DNA from: Pseudomonas synxantha
GTDB taxonomy: Bacteria; Pseudomonadota; Gammaproteobacteria; Pseudomonadales; Pseudomonadaceae
Reading direction: 5' to 3'
Length of the DNA stretch: 64,000 nucleotides
NCBI RefSeq assembly: GCF_900105675.1
Contig: NZ_LT629786.1
Location: forward strand, 310,001 to 374,000
Shown here: piece after piece, positions 25,570-34,309 of the stretch
Position numbering within the stretch: position 1 is the first letter of the stretch
How the letters are laid out: the number at the start of each line of letters is the position of its first letter
Notes under the pieces: model-generated
What the model saw: only the letters and a program-made list of their open reading frames with translations
Database searches by the model: none
What the model was told of the DNA's origin: nothing
Program-made: the position numbers and the translations under genes

Positions 25570-27525
25570 CTACAAATTGGTCGCCAATGCTTGTCTCGCG
25601 TTGCCGGCCGCGTCGGGCTCAATGAGGTCACTTGCCAACTGACGCTTATCCTGCAGCATTTGCCAAAGCATCTGGTCGATTGTGTTTTCCACCAGCGGGA
25701 TTTTCACCACGACCATGCGCAATTGCCCATTGCGGTAGGCCCTGTCCTCAGCCTGGTCCTGCAGTCCAGGCGTCCAGGGGAGGCCCAGGAACATCACATA
25801 GTTGGCCGCAGTGAGGTTGTTGCCGGTGCCGGCAGCGGAGGTAGTGGCGGCAAAGACGCGGGTTTCTGGATCACTTTGGAATTGATCGATCGCCTTCTGC
25901 CGTTTGCCTACAGAGTCACTGCCGACAACCGTGACGCACCCGTACTCAGCTTGCTTGCACCGAGTGCGAAGTGTTCCTACCGTATCCTTGAACTCACAGA
26001 ACAAGATTACTTTGTCCTCCGCGTCCAGTTCGCACAGCAGATCCATTACGACACGAATCTTTACCTGCTCAAGCAACTGACGCAGTGATCCCAACCTGGC
26101 GAGGCTAGGCCTGTCTTCGAGCCGAATTTGATCGTATTGCTTGCGCTCTTCAGCAGTGAGTTCGATGGGTAAAGTTTGGCGCTGTTTGCCCTTGAGACCG
26201 GGCAAGACATCCTTGCGTCGACGGAGCATCCAATCGCCGATTGCGCCCCGCAGATTCATGCGGAAATCCTGACTGCCGGCGAACTGTTCGCAGAATTCTT
26301 TCAAGGGCAGTTTCCCAACGGGGTGGCCGGATAGCCGTAGCAGCGTGTGCAGCTCAGATTCTCGGTTGAGGACTGGCGTACCCGTCAGCAGGTAACGGTT
26401 GGGTATCTTGGCGGCAATGTCGAAGCCGTGACGTGTCCACGCGGCGGTCGGCTCTTTCAGGCGGTGCGCCTCGTCGATGATCATCACTTCAAAGTGTCCT
26501 GCATGCAGAACAAAATCGCCAAGGCGTTCGTAGTTGGTGATAATCCATTGCGAAGAGGGATCAAAGACCTGTTGGCCGATAGTGGCCTTGGGATACACCA
26601 TCTGGATTTCGCGTTGCCAGTTGATGATCAACGTCGACAGGGTGATAACCAAGATGGGTCTATTAGCTGCTCGGATTGCAGCGGCAATGATTGCTTGGCG
26701 AGTTTTACCAAGCCCCATGTCATCCGCAAGCAAGGCGCTTGTGCGCTGTAGCAAGTGCCGGATGCCTGCCGGTTGATGGTCCAGTAAAGAATAACCAGCC
26801 AATGCCTGGTTAATCTGTTCGGTAGTGGACCCGGTGCGCTCGATTGAGGGCACCGCGGCTAAATACACATCGGTTGAGGTGCTATCGTCAGCCGCTTTTG
26901 CTGCGCGCTCTTGTGGCGGTCCACCAAGACTGATGCGGGTGATTTCATCAGCTGGAACAACGGATCCGTCGGTCAGCAGCTCTTGCACGGTGTCGAGGAT
27001 TTCGAACTGATCCTCCGACAATCCAAGCTCCAGGATCAAGTTGCTTCGCACCACTTCCGCACCAGCGTCAATGCGCCAGGACTTGGAATGCCCGAGAAAC
27101 ACGCCGTGCATGCGCCTTGAAACGGCGACCGCGCCAGGATGGTAGTCACCTGACAGCAGGATCCCGCCCTGAACGAGTGGAGCTATCCGAAAGGTCAGCC
27201 CCCACGTGAATGCCTGCCGATCTGGGTCGTTTTGTGCGGCTGTGATTTTATGTGAAAACGTCTCCCAACTTTCATTGAAACGGTCCTCGGACAACTCCAT
27301 CAAACGGTGGAAGAGCACATCCAGGTCATCCAGCAACTTGCCTTTTGGTAATCGCCAATAGCGATGTTGAGGATGCTCGGCACGCCGAATATAGAAACCA
27401 TTACGTTCGAGAAACAGCCGGTTCGCACCCTCAACGTATTGCATTAAGACCCCGAAGTCATAGCCGTCAAAAATGACTTTTTCGACCAGGTCCTGCCGGC
27501 GGTTCATCAGACGTGGACGACTCAT
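25570..27525 (-). CDS. SNF2-family DEAD/DEAH helicase of the ICE
   Basis: 651-aa double-domain ATPase. The N-terminal region (1-240) has no motif I recognise. Helicase motif I is ADDMGLGKTRQ, motif II is MIIDEAHRLKE (DEAH) and motif III is YLLTGTPVLNRE. The C-terminal helicase domain contains VILFCEFKDTVGTL and ends with motif VI QAEDRAYRNGQ. This order marks SNF2 translocases that remodel protein-DNA complexes. The ATG at 27525 overlaps the stop of the PcfJ-like gene by four bases (ATGA), so the two are coupled. Role in the element unknown; clearing proteins from DNA during replication or transfer is an inference. Confidence 0.82.
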   Translation of the reverse strand: MSRPRLMNRRQDLVEKVIFDGYDFGVLMQYVEGANRLFLERNGFYIRRAEHPQHRYWRLPKGKLLDDLDVLFHRLMELSEDRFNESWETFSHKITAAQNDPDRQAFTWGLTFRIAPLVQGGILLSGDYHPGAVAVSRRMHGVFLGHSKSWRIDAGAEVVRSNLILELGLSEDQFEILDTVQELLTDGSVVPADEITRISLGGPPQERAAKAADDSTSTDVYLAAVPSIERTGSTTEQINQALAGYSLLDHQPAGIRHLLQRTSALLADDMGLGKTRQAIIAAAIRAANRPILVITLSTLIINWQREIQMVYPKATIGQQVFDPSSQWIITNYERLGDFVLHAGHFEVMIIDEAHRLKEPTAAWTRHGFDIAAKIPNRYLLTGTPVLNRESELHTLLRLSGHPVGKLPLKEFCEQFAGSQDFRMNLRGAIGDWMLRRRKDVLPGLKGKQRQTLPIELTAEERKQYDQIRLEDRPSLARLGSLRQLLEQVKIRVVMDLLCELDAEDKVILFCEFKDTVGTLRTRCKQAEYGCVTVVGSDSVGKRQKAIDQFQSDPETRVFAATTSAAGTGNNLTAANYVMFLGLPWTPGLQDQAEDRAYRNGQLRMVVVKIPLVENTIDQMLWQMLQDKRQLASDLIEPDAAGNARQALATNL

Positions 27526-29402
27526 GTCCTGCTCAATCGTTGGTTGATCCATTCCGCACAGGCCTGGGCATGCATTTTTTTCCGGTTTCGATTTGTATAG
27601 CGCGACATGGATAGTGTTTGGTCGGGCCATTCCAGGTTAATGGCGAGCTCACCCGATTTGATCTTTGCCCAAAACCATTGATAGGCCCGGTCAACCCTGG
27701 AGCCCGACTTAGGTGTGCGATTGCGGAGCCCTCTCAGTTGTATCGTCACCAGGTGTTTGGGAGTCAATTTTGCTAACGTTTCGCCCCAGGCACTTTCATC
27801 CATTTGGATTTCTGCAGAGGCCAACGATTTCCCGTTTTCGCGAACCGAAAAAAGACGGCAGATGCCCCGATAAGCACTGTAGTCGTAACCATCAATGCAA
27901 TGGCCCAGCGCTCGATGTTCCGCATCAAGATCGGCGGGGCACTTCAGTTCGATAATTTGCAGCCCATTTGGACTCACGAGGGGTGTGCTGGTTGAATAAA
28001 GCAGCGGCTTCCAGGGCGTTAAAGAGTCTGTTCTTGTTTGTGGATCTACTGCATCTAAAGCCTCACGGATGTCTATCAACGCGAGGTGAAAGCCATTCAC
28101 CAAGCTGGCGATCTGGTGATAGGAAGCAGTAGCAATGAAGCTTTTGAGTTTCTGCAGTGCTTCACCAGAAGCTGGTCCGTCGCTCTCATCAACGTTGTTA
28201 AAGAGCTCGTTCAGGTCTCGAAAGTCGTCGGCGATTTTGGACCAATTGTCGTCCGACCAATCAGTTGGACACCCTGACAGCAGCCTGTTCCAGTCCTGCG
28301 TTTGATCCAGCAGTTGATACGGGATTTTATCCAGCAGCGCGAAGAGAGTGATCCAGTGCGCTTTTTTAAGAGGACGGCGATTGCCCAGTGAGGCTCCCAG
28401 CAGCAGTCGATGCCAGGGTCCTTGTGGCCCCTCGCGGCTGATACGGGTCAATGCACTGCCGGTATCGAATACCCGCTGTTGACCCAGGTAGCGCACTGCA
28501 GCGCGCGGCGCCTGTAGCAGCCAAGCCAGTGTGTCGGAAAGGGGGAGGCCCGCGTCGGCTATGCGACCTACCAGGCACTCTTCAGCGGAAATCAAATAAC
28601 GGTCCTCACTCCAGTATGGGCGCCACGCCTGAAGTTCATCCCATGGGCAGTTCATGTATACCTGCTGCTGCCCATCCCACGGCCACGGCCATTGATCTGC
28701 TAGTACCAGAAGTGGAATCAGTACTGGCTGGGCTTTTAGGGCCTGAAGGCGGCGTTTTCGGTCACCTTGAGCCAGCCAGTTATAGAGCTTGGGTGAGGGA
28801 CATTGCGCTGAACGAATGGCGAATAAAAGCTCTTGGTCCAGACACTGGCAAAACTGCTTCAGCGTGCTGCCAATCTGCTTCAGGTAAAATCGGGTGCGGG
28901 GATTGAAGTACCGATTGTTGCTCGCCGTCCAATCGAAGCCGCGGCGATTAAAGCTTCCTAGATCTTCAATCGAAAGGGCTTTCGCCCTCTCTCCAGCAGA
29001 CTTGCAGAAGGAGGTCAGTAGGACGTCTGCATACCAGCGTTTTTCAAACCTGAGCAGTAGCTGCTGGGCCACCATTGCGGTGGGTTTTCTCTTATGCACG
29101 CGGTCCTTGCTGAAGATTTTGCAGGCCTTAACCTGATGACCATCGAAGTACTGGAGGTGATCGCCGATTCTGGCCAGGAGCCGCCGTGTTTGATCATCTG
29201 TAGAGGGCAGGGCTACGCACCAGCAACGAGTATGGACAGTGGAACTCAGATAGGTATCGATGAAGGAGGTCAGCTGGGAGGGCGGTACGTTAAATTGTAA
29301 AGCCCAGGTCTGGGCGACTTCAATTTGCCGGTCTGAGAACTTCTCCAGCTTCGGCGCTAAGATGCGCAGCCCCACCACCGATTGTCTCTTCTGTACGCTC
29401 AC
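27522..29402 (-). CDS. PcfJ-like protein
   Basis: 626-aa protein with a C-terminal PcfJ-like domain: ELKCPADLDAEHRALGHCIDGYDYSAY followed by CRLFSVRENGKSLASAEIQM, the HC-G-Y and FS-R pattern of that family. The rest is Trp/Arg-rich and helical with no known domain. PcfJ proteins occur on conjugative plasmids and ICEs, and their activity is unknown. No ATG is available: the GTG at 29402 is chosen because AGGAGG lies six bases before it; a TTG at 29420 is the alternative. Coupled to the SNF2 gene that follows. Confidence 0.7.
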   Translation of the reverse strand: MSVQKRQSVVGLRILAPKLEKFSDRQIEVAQTWALQFNVPPSQLTSFIDTYLSSTVHTRCWCVALPSTDDQTRRLLARIGDHLQYFDGHQVKACKIFSKDRVHKRKPTAMVAQQLLLRFEKRWYADVLLTSFCKSAGERAKALSIEDLGSFNRRGFDWTASNNRYFNPRTRFYLKQIGSTLKQFCQCLDQELLFAIRSAQCPSPKLYNWLAQGDRKRRLQALKAQPVLIPLLVLADQWPWPWDGQQQVYMNCPWDELQAWRPYWSEDRYLISAEECLVGRIADAGLPLSDTLAWLLQAPRAAVRYLGQQRVFDTGSALTRISREGPQGPWHRLLLGASLGNRRPLKKAHWITLFALLDKIPYQLLDQTQDWNRLLSGCPTDWSDDNWSKIADDFRDLNELFNNVDESDGPASGEALQKLKSFIATASYHQIASLVNGFHLALIDIREALDAVDPQTRTDSLTPWKPLLYSTSTPLVSPNGLQIIELKCPADLDAEHRALGHCIDGYDYSAYRGICRLFSVRENGKSLASAEIQMDESAWGETLAKLTPKHLVTIQLRGLRNRTPKSGSRVDRAYQWFWAKIKSGELAINLEWPDQTLSMSRYTNRNRKKMHAQACAEWINQRLSRT

Positions 29403-29512
29403 CCATGACCTCCTCTGCAATTTCGCAGAGGACTGTCAGGTATAGGAATGGTGGGCTTCTAGGGTTAATGCGTAACGGCGTTGTCGGTGATTTATATCGG
29501 CAATGGCAGAAG

Positions 29513-31417
29513 TCACACCCCTCTGGGTTTATTGAGATCTGGTTTGCCATTCAAGTTTGGAAAACTCACCTTGCATCCATTCGATTTGAAGCCTGTGCAA
29601 CCCCAAAAGTCATAGCCACCGCCCCCTTTTTTTTGTCGCCTTGCGAGGGGTTGATTGCACTTGGGACAGTTGAAAGCGCCACCTGCTGTGGCTGGGCGTG
29701 GAGCGGACGCCATCGGCACACTCGGCATTCCACGTTGCTGAGACAGTTCCTCTTCCAGGCGTCTATGCAGACGCGCAACGACAGCTCCATAGGTGTCTTG
29801 GCCCTGGGCGACTTTGTCCAAATCCCGCTCCAGCTCCCTCGTAAAATCGAGCTCCACGAAACTGTAGAACCCTTCCAGCTTCGCGATTGTTTCCTCCCCC
29901 AGCGGCGCCGGTACCAGCTTGCGGCTTTTTTCCTCAATCATTCCTTTGCTGGTGATGTTCTTCAAGATCGAGGCGAACGTGCTGGGACGACCAATACCGC
30001 GGCGCTCCATTTCTTTGATTAGACTGGCCTTGGTGTAGCGGGATGGCGGCTGAGTTTTCTTCTTCAGCAGTTCTCCGTTGTGCACAGAGATGATCTGTTT
30101 TGGTGTGAGTGCAGGAACTGGGTTGCTCGCTGCTCCATCTTCCTCATCGTCTGTGTCATCGCCCTTGAGCAGTTTCCGCCACCCAGGATGAAAAAGGGTT
30201 TCACCAGTTGCATTGAATCGCAAAGCCTTACCATTTGGGCCAACCGCGAGCAGTTTTACAGCACGCACGTCGAATACCGCCGCTTCGATCTGGCTGGCCA
30301 GCGCCCGGACCCAAATCAACTTGTACAGGGCGAGTTCCTCGTCGTTCTCACCAGCTTTTGTATCAGCCCAATGCGTCGGGGTAATAGCGGGGTGGCCTTC
30401 CTGCGCGCCTTCGGCGGCCTTGAATGTACGTCGCTCGTCGACGGTCTTCAATCCGATAGATCTAGCTACGGTTCTAATATCCTCCATGGCCTCGTCTGGT
30501 ACGTTGGGATTATCCGTCCTGTGGTAGGTGATCACGCCTTGTTCATACAATCGCTGGGCGACTTGCATGGTCTTGTCCGGGTCCCATTTCAAGGCGTTGC
30601 TGGCTGCTTGTTGAAGGGTGGAAGAGATGAAGGGCGCGGGTGGGTGGCGCTCGGCCTTGCGGTCTTCACAGGACTCGACGACGACATTACGTGTGCCGGC
30701 GACGAGTCGGGCCAGGTTGGCATCTTGAACGTAAGGAAAGTCTTTGCTCGCGAAATCCGGTACCGGTTGCCAGTCTGCATACCAGGTGGTGCCCTGATTC
30801 ATATCCACAAAGTTCAGACGCACACCGAAGTGGTTGATTACCTGAAAGTTGCGGATCTCGCGCTCGCGCAAAACCACCAGGTATACGGCAGGCGATTGCA
30901 CGCGGCCTGCAGAGGTGGGCTTGCCCATCAGTCGGCGTAGCTCCTGAGTCACCAGGTAACCCACCAAACGATCAAGTACACGCCGGCATTCTTGTGACGC
31001 GACTCTGTTCAAATCGATTTGGCGAGGATTGGCTAGAGCCTCTGCGACACGCTTCAGGGTGATTTCATTGAAGGTGATGCGTTTGTAGGATTTGACCGCC
31101 AGTACCTGCTGGATGTGCCAGCTGATGCTTTCACCTTCGCGATCCGGATCGGTTGCGAGGTAGATTTCATCGGCCTGTTTAGCTGCGGCCTTGATGGTCC
31201 GCACGGCCTTGGCGCTCTTATCCAGGATCTCGTACACCGGTGTGTAATTTTTGCGGACGCCTGTGGTGATCATGCTGTCGTCCTGCCCTCTGGCGGGCAA
31301 GTCACGTATGTGCCCACCACTGGCGACAACCAACCAGTGTTCGCCTGGGCGCAGTTTCTTCATCATTGGCTGAAGCTTTTTCAGCTTCCCAGGTGCCTCG
31401 ATGATCAATAGCTTCAC
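29513..31417 (-). CDS. Type IA DNA topoisomerase of the ICE
   Basis: 634 aa. The Toprim domain starts KLLIIEAPGK with the metal motif YLATDPDREGE. The catalytic Tyr lies in GVITYHRTDN, and the family block ERRGIGRPSTFASILKNI precedes the end of the core. The C terminus carries a four-Cys zinc ribbon (CPKC ... GCTGFKSNGC). Shorter than chromosomal TopA, like the ICE-encoded TopB/TraE-type enzymes. A GTG start at 31417 follows AAGGGG and removes a non-homologous extension. Probably relieves topological strain in replication or transfer of the element. Confidence 0.92.
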   Translation of the reverse strand: MKLLIIEAPGKLKKLQPMMKKLRPGEHWLVVASGGHIRDLPARGQDDSMITTGVRKNYTPVYEILDKSAKAVRTIKAAAKQADEIYLATDPDREGESISWHIQQVLAVKSYKRITFNEITLKRVAEALANPRQIDLNRVASQECRRVLDRLVGYLVTQELRRLMGKPTSAGRVQSPAVYLVVLREREIRNFQVINHFGVRLNFVDMNQGTTWYADWQPVPDFASKDFPYVQDANLARLVAGTRNVVVESCEDRKAERHPPAPFISSTLQQAASNALKWDPDKTMQVAQRLYEQGVITYHRTDNPNVPDEAMEDIRTVARSIGLKTVDERRTFKAAEGAQEGHPAITPTHWADTKAGENDEELALYKLIWVRALASQIEAAVFDVRAVKLLAVGPNGKALRFNATGETLFHPGWRKLLKGDDTDDEEDGAASNPVPALTPKQIISVHNGELLKKKTQPPSRYTKASLIKEMERRGIGRPSTFASILKNITSKGMIEEKSRKLVPAPLGEETIAKLEGFYSFVELDFTRELERDLDKVAQGQDTYGAVVARLHRRLEEELSQQRGMPSVPMASAPRPATAGGAFNCPKCNQPLARRQKKGGGGYDFWGCTGFKSNGCKVSFPNLNGKPDLNKPRGV

Positions 31418-31516
31418 GGTGTGCCCCTTCTCAATTATGCAGAGCGGGACTGTCACGTCATGGCAGGTAAGGCTTCAATGGGAAATGGTCAATGCACAAC
31501 GGGAGGCTTTTAGCGG

Positions 31517-31714
31517 CTAGAGGTCCAGCGTCAGCTGCTGTTCCTGGGCAAAGCCCTTTAGCCACGACGCGCGCATCGCAGGATGGTGGTAAGGGCAGTC
31601 ATACACCCGTAGCCCTTTTCGGGCGGCGTCAGCACCGGCTATTTGAACGGCAGTATGGGGGTTATTGAATTGCCGCCTATCTGCTGGTTTCAAAGAAGTT
31701 CGAGATTGCGCCAT
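31517..31714 (-). CDS. Rmf/CrpP-fold small protein
   Basis: 65 aa. The second half (AGADAARKGLRVYDCPYHHPAMRASWLKGFAQEQ) follows the ribosome-modulation-factor pattern: G-x-x-A-x-x-G, CP-Y, then R-x-x-W-x-x-G. The length and ICE location match CrpP, a 65-aa protein of P. aeruginosa elements linked to reduced ciprofloxacin susceptibility, a claim that has been disputed. It could instead bind ribosomes like RMF. It stands alone after the topoisomerase gene upstream region. Confidence 0.65.
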   Translation of the reverse strand: MAQSRTSLKPADRRQFNNPHTAVQIAGADAARKGLRVYDCPYHHPAMRASWLKGFAQEQQLTLDL

Positions 31715-31892
31715 TGGCTATCGGTCCCCGAAGAACAGATCTATCAGACAGTAACATCACGAATAGCGCATTTTTTTGCATCAAAAACGGAAGTTTTAAA
31801 CTTCTGTGCTTGAGATAGCCGAATGGAAGTGTGACTCAACCTGAAAGTTAACGAATGGCGCGATTTTTTGCCAACCAATTGGCGGTTTGATG

Positions 31893-32318
31893 TCAATTCG
31901 AAGCTGGCTCGTCCGTCCAGTTCGCAACTCTGATCCACGCGATGAAGTCCTGAGTGGATTGTCCGCTTTGAACACGTAGTTGTTCCAGCTTGCCGTATAA
32001 GTGTTCAGTCATTTCGTCGTCGTCGTCAAAGTCGACGCGGTATTCAGTATCTAAGCGGTATTCATCGAGCAAGGTGTTGATAAATCGGCGGGCTTGCCAG
32101 GTATCAAGGTCTGTCTCTCCACGGCCCCCCATCAGATACTCTCCCGTTCGCCACCCAACTGGAGCCCATGATGCTCGGTTTATGTCCAGGGTGAGCCCGT
32201 AGTAGTCCGGAGCATTCACCTCGCTTTCATCAAAGTAAGCCCAGTAAACACGGCCTAAAGCTGGGTGCTCTGCGCCAATGACAACGTACCCTGTTGGGTC
32301 CCTCAAAACTTCATCCAT
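31893..32318 (-). CDS. Hypothetical acidic ICE protein
   Basis: 141-aa very acidic protein (EYRVDFDDDDEMTEHL), rich in Trp and Tyr. No family recognised. The ATG at 32318 follows AGGAC with eight bases between; the GTG at 32324 is an alternative. The acidic, aromatic make-up recalls DNA-mimic or antirestriction proteins, but no such motif can be shown. It lies between the SSB gene and the Rmf-fold gene on the same strand. Confidence 0.6.
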   Translation of the reverse strand: MDEVLRDPTGYVVIGAEHPALGRVYWAYFDESEVNAPDYYGLTLDINRASWAPVGWRTGEYLMGGRGETDLDTWQARRFINTLLDEYRLDTEYRVDFDDDDEMTEHLYGKLEQLRVQSGQSTQDFIAWIRVANWTDEPASN

Positions 32319-32428
32319 CGGCACGTCCTAATTTGTAGTGGTTCTCTAATGAGGTCGGGGGAAACGATGAGCTGTTTCCCCCAACACCGACAGCTACACG
32401 AATGGGCCGAAAAATTAAGCCCCTGTTT

Positions 32429-32893
32429 TCAGAATTGCGGTGGATCGGTATCTGGATATTCATCCGGGCCTGGAGCTGGCTGCGGCCGCGATTCGGGTCT
32501 GTTGGACTGTTGCGAATTCTGGTTTTGCGAAGGCGCCAGATTCACCATGGTCACGCGGTGTGGCAGCATGCCGACCCGGCTGGCCTGGATTTTCAAAGCT
32601 TCGAATTCGCCATCGTCGTTCTTCCAACGGTCCATAACGGCGCGACCGGAAACCAGCACTCGCATACCTTTCTGGAACAGTTGCGAATAATGCTCGGCGT
32701 CCTTGTGCCACCACTCCACATTCGCCCAAAAACCGCCACGATCTTCGTAGCCGCCTTTGCCATCCGGAATCGAATTGTCGAAGTAAACGTTGGCTCGCAT
32801 GAGTCGACGTGGGTCTTTATTGCCGTTGGGGAATTCTTTGAATTCCGGTGCAGAACCGATATTGCCTTCCCAGCCTTGTACGGGCGTGCCCAT
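32429..32893 (-). CDS. ssb: Single-stranded DNA-binding protein
   Basis: 154-aa OB-fold protein. The N-terminal stretch GWEGNIGSAPEFKEFPNGN, WANVEWWHKDAEHYSQLFQKGMRVLVSGRAVMDRW and KIQASRVGMLPHR are SSB-like. A Gln/Ser/Pro-rich linker ends in DEYPDTDPPQF, which resembles the acidic DDDIPF tip of SSB but is changed in its final residues. ICE SSBs protect the transferred strand. The ATG at 32893 has CGGAG upstream. Sits in the conserved run SSB, DUF3158, PFL_4669. Confidence 0.88.
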   Translation of the reverse strand: MGTPVQGWEGNIGSAPEFKEFPNGNKDPRRLMRANVYFDNSIPDGKGGYEDRGGFWANVEWWHKDAEHYSQLFQKGMRVLVSGRAVMDRWKNDDGEFEALKIQASRVGMLPHRVTMVNLAPSQNQNSQQSNRPESRPQPAPGPDEYPDTDPPQF

Positions 32894-32908
32894 GAGTATT
32901 CTCCGAGG

Positions 32909-33448
32909 TTATTGGTGTTGCGTTGGGTTGTTGAGCTGCTGCAGGCGAGCGGTATACACGGCCTCTGCCTGGCCCATTTTTTCTGCGCACTCGGCGGCCT
33001 GTTTGGTGATCGAGTGCAGCAAACTCATTTGCATATTCAAGGTGATGCGCTGCAGCTCCATCACGTAAAGATCCTGCAGCATGGATTCCGGTGTTCTGGG
33101 TGAGCCCATCATTTCTGCCCAAACCCCTACGCCCATCCGCCGATCTGTCACCTGCTGCCATCTCAAAAACTGGGTGCCGGCTTGGGTGTTCTGCTCAGTC
33201 AACCGCACTGGAACTAGGGTGAATGGATATCGGCGGGCCTGGCTCAGCACTTCCTGGGCAAGAGCTTTTAAGTCCGATTCTTGAGCTCGGCAAAGATCGG
33301 CAAATTGGGTCAGCTCCCCCTTACCTTTAAAAGGCTTTAAAAGGCCCTTTAGTGAGGCAGCCTGTTGCAGTCGCTGAAAGGCTTCCTGTTGCAGTGGCCG
33401 GAAGGCGGTCTGTTGCAGCGACCCATCATTGGAGGGAATCTGGCCCAT
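32909..33448 (-). CDS. DUF3158 family ICE protein
   Basis: 179-aa mostly helical protein that I recognise as DUF3158, found beside ssb and PFL_4669-type genes in this ICE class. Gln/Leu-rich N terminus (LQQEAFQRLQQAASLKGLLKPFKGKGEL), core FTLVPVRLTEQNTQAGTQFLRWQQV, and a helical C-terminal half with many Met and Gln. No catalytic motif. It is separated by five bases from the previous gene and 15 from ssb, so it is part of one operon. Function unknown. Confidence 0.72.
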   Translation of the reverse strand: MGQIPSNDGSLQQTAFRPLQQEAFQRLQQAASLKGLLKPFKGKGELTQFADLCRAQESDLKALAQEVLSQARRYPFTLVPVRLTEQNTQAGTQFLRWQQVTDRRMGVGVWAEMMGSPRTPESMLQDLYVMELQRITLNMQMSLLHSITKQAAECAEKMGQAEAVYTARLQQLNNPTQHQ

Positions 33449-33453
33449 GCTCT

Positions 33454-34179
33454 TTAACCCTCAACGGGGTCATCGAGATGATCATCCGTCTCGGTTTGCT
33501 GCTGACCGCGGATGATCGGTGGCGCGAAATTCGAACGGCGGGTGCCTTCCAGGATGTCTTGTGGCAGCTCACCGTACCGCTCGTACATTTTGCGGGCTGC
33601 TTCAGCCTTGGCATTGTTTGCAGCGAAGTCGTCGCGGGCAGCGCCTGAGTACTTATAGATCTGGGCCAGACCAAACAGTCTCCGCAGTACCGCTGCGCCT
33701 TCGTCGATCCAGGTTTCCATATCGTGGCGCCCGACAAGGCCAACGTGCTGGGCCAACAGAATGCGTCTGACAATTTCGTCGTAGTTCGTCAGCAGGTACA
33801 CAGCCTGAAATCCCAGGGGATTGGAGATGTACAGCGGGAGGCTGACAGGCTGGATCGAGAGGTTTTCGCTAATGCTGATGGCCGGTGGAAGAGAGGCCAT
33901 GGCTGTGTCCAGGCGATCTTCGATGGTCTTTAACGCTTCCTTGGAATCGTTGATCTTTTCCTCGAGGAGGATCATCCACCAGTCAGAGTAGGGATCATCC
34001 TGTTGGGCGCCTCGAGACATTCGATTGACGACAGTGCAGAACCCTGACAGACCAATGATGCCGGCTTTGAGGTCATTTTTAGGGCGCCCCATCCATATAC
34101 GAGCGGCGTGGTGAGTGTGAAGGGTGAGCTTCACATCGCTGCGCAGTGAACCGATGTTGAGCCGGAAGTTATCAGCCAT
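33454..34179 (-). CDS. Integrating conjugative element protein, PFL_4669 family
   Basis: 241 aa. I recognise the TIGR03761/PFL_4669 pattern: LTLHTHHAARIWMGR, GIIGLSGFCTVVNRMSRGAQQDDPYSDWWM, and later VGLVGRHDMETWIDEG. Found in the maintenance half of PFGI-1-type ICEs; no function is known. The ATG at 34179 fits the family N terminus. The last 20 residues are an acidic tail. First gene after the 57-bp repeat array, reading away from it. Confidence 0.8.
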   Translation of the reverse strand: MADNFRLNIGSLRSDVKLTLHTHHAARIWMGRPKNDLKAGIIGLSGFCTVVNRMSRGAQQDDPYSDWWMILLEEKINDSKEALKTIEDRLDTAMASLPPAISISENLSIQPVSLPLYISNPLGFQAVYLLTNYDEIVRRILLAQHVGLVGRHDMETWIDEGAAVLRRLFGLAQIYKYSGAARDDFAANNAKAEAARKMYERYGELPQDILEGTRRSNFAPPIIRGQQQTETDDHLDDPVEG

Positions 34180-34309
34180 GGTGCAGTGTTTCCTTGGGAA
34201 GAGGATTGACGTACCCATGCTGCAATTTGGCTATAGGAGACGCAGCATTAAATACGTAGCCCGATGGAAGGGGATTTGTTGAGGCTTCTATATAGGAAGA
34301 GCTGAAACT

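Noticed and set aside
25334..25642. Plus-strand frame after arsN1-like gene
   Set aside because: Overlaps the 3' end of the SNF2 gene on the other strand and lacks a ribosome site; too weak to list.
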